A stretch of DNA of 64,000 nucleotides from Deltaproteobacteria bacterium (GTDB lineage: Bacteria > Myxococcota_A > Polyangia > Polyangiales > Polyangiaceae), in assembly GCA_003235365.1 (NCBI GenBank), contig QJWJ01000430.1, forward strand, positions 22,624 through 86,623, written 5' to 3'. Below the pieces are notes generated by a model. The model did not search any database. It saw only the letters and a list, made by a program, of their open reading frames with translations, and was not told where the DNA came from. Made by a program: the position numbers and the translations under genes. Below are positions 63,507 through 64,000 of the stretch, piece after piece. Positions within the stretch are counted from its first letter, which is position 1. The number at the start of each line of letters is the position of its first letter.

Positions 63507-63907
63507 AGAGCTGCCCCTCGGTCGAAGAGTGGTTGTTGTCGATGGGGCGAATGGCGTACCTCGAGCAACAACGCGAATTGCGGCTGCATGCCAGGAACTG
63601 CGGCGTGTGTGCCGATCGGCGCGCGGAGGCACAGCGCCTTCGGCGCTGGCTGGCAAGACCAGCGCCCTCGCTCGGCAGCGACGTGGCGATTGCCCGAGTA
63701 CTGGCGCGGCTCGACGCACCGACGCAGCCCAACACGGGCAGCCCGGGCCCGCGGTGGTGGGAACCGGTGATCACAGCCGCAGCATGTATCGCCCTGCTGG
63801 CGGCGCAAGTCGCCCTGCACGATCTGCCCAGCGACGACACCTACTTCGGCGACCGCGTCGACATCGCCGGTCAGGGCGTCGCGCATCCGATCGTTCGACT
63901 TCGTTAA
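63500..63907 (+). CDS. Zinc-finger (zf-HC2-like) anti-sigma factor
   Basis: 135 aa from the GTG at 63500 (or 63503), GGAG just upstream, overlapping the sigma gene by 7 bp. The HxxxCxxC motif (HARNCGVC) fits the zinc-binding anti-sigma domain. One hydrophobic segment (PVITAAACIALLAAQVAL) anchors it in the membrane, leaving a short periplasmic tail. It should bind the sigma factor encoded upstream until a signal releases it. Confidence 0.8.
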   Translation: MVKSCPSVEEWLLSMGRMAYLEQQRELRLHARNCGVCADRRAEAQRLRRWLARPAPSLGSDVAIARVLARLDAPTQPNTGSPGPRWWEPVITAAACIALLAAQVALHDLPSDDTYFGDRVDIAGQGVAHPIVRLR

Positions 63908-64000
63908 CCTGACCCGTACCAACGCGCGTCCAGGGTGGTTGGCACACGCCCGCCATCGACTGGGCGCGACCCGAACACGACGAGCAGCGTGTCAGCGGGC

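Noticed and set aside
7..63990. CRISPR array, prophage, rRNA or tRNA
   Set aside because: No regularly spaced repeats, phage structural genes or rRNA/tRNA signature were seen on reading both strands; a tRNA scan would be needed to exclude a diverged tRNA.

Overview
The window looks like a chromosomal segment of a myxobacterium (Myxococcota, probably Polyangia). GC content is high. There are many secreted lipoproteins with long Ser/Pro/Gly/Asp-rich linkers: I count ten among about 45 genes. The window also has an MglA-type GTPase with Roadblock partners, DUF4388-type (PATAN) and pseudo-receiver proteins, Cys-rich repeat proteins and a GGDEF/HDOD signalling set. I see no phage genes, intact insertion sequence, CRISPR array, rRNA or tRNA.

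Layout. 0.2-4.7 kb: a giant secreted M36-like metalloprotease with Cys-rich repeats and a carbohydrate-binding-like domain, ended by hairpins. 4.8-12.5 kb (minus strand): GtrA-like membrane protein, lipoprotein, an orphan WYL C-terminal (WCX-like) domain, a pseudo-receiver/TPR membrane protein, a helical-repeat protein and an AmpG-like transporter. 12.9-16.1 kb: a beta-propeller lipoprotein and a ferritin-like lipoprotein. 16.1-19.9 kb (minus): isoaspartyl peptidase, cyclic-nucleotide-binding protein, FG-GAP lipoprotein. 20.3-30.0 kb (plus): pyruvate:ferredoxin oxidoreductase, DHOD-like protein, then a MacAB-like ABC efflux set (ATPase, FtsX permease, HlyD adaptor) and an AMIN-like lipoprotein. 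30-36 kb: lipoprotein, sugar-type MFS permease, a ferredoxin/FNR/truncated-haemoglobin fusion, a small membrane protein and an unknown 436-aa protein.

36.1-44.5 kb holds the most interesting block, a compact small-GTPase signalling island. On the minus strand lie two Roadblock-like proteins, an MglA-like GTPase fused to a kinase-like domain, a metallophosphoesterase, and an ABC ATPase fused to a DUSP23-like tyrosine phosphatase. Divergent from them are a pseudo-receiver/DUF4388/Roadblock protein and a related partner, facing an HDOD protein. Kinase-like, phosphatase, GTPase and Roadblock (GAP/scaffold-like) activities in one locus suggest a phospho- and GTP-regulated switch. I do not recognise it as a described system.

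On both sides of this island sits one member of a 430-aa unknown family (34.8 and 44.6 kb), each beside a flavoreductase-type fusion: Fd-FNR-globin on one side, MOSC-reductase on the other. 47.4-50 kb carries an inverted pair of ~137-bp repeats around an OmpR-type regulator and RppH, with a partial third copy at 30.0 kb. The remainder holds lipoproteins, a PlsC acyltransferase, a 61-aa ORF with an excellent RBS behind a perfect palindrome, a lactonase-like lipoprotein, a SEC14/STAS-like protein, a CHASE-GGDEF cyclase, and finally a VWA, VIT-VWA-propeller, sigma factor and anti-sigma cluster.
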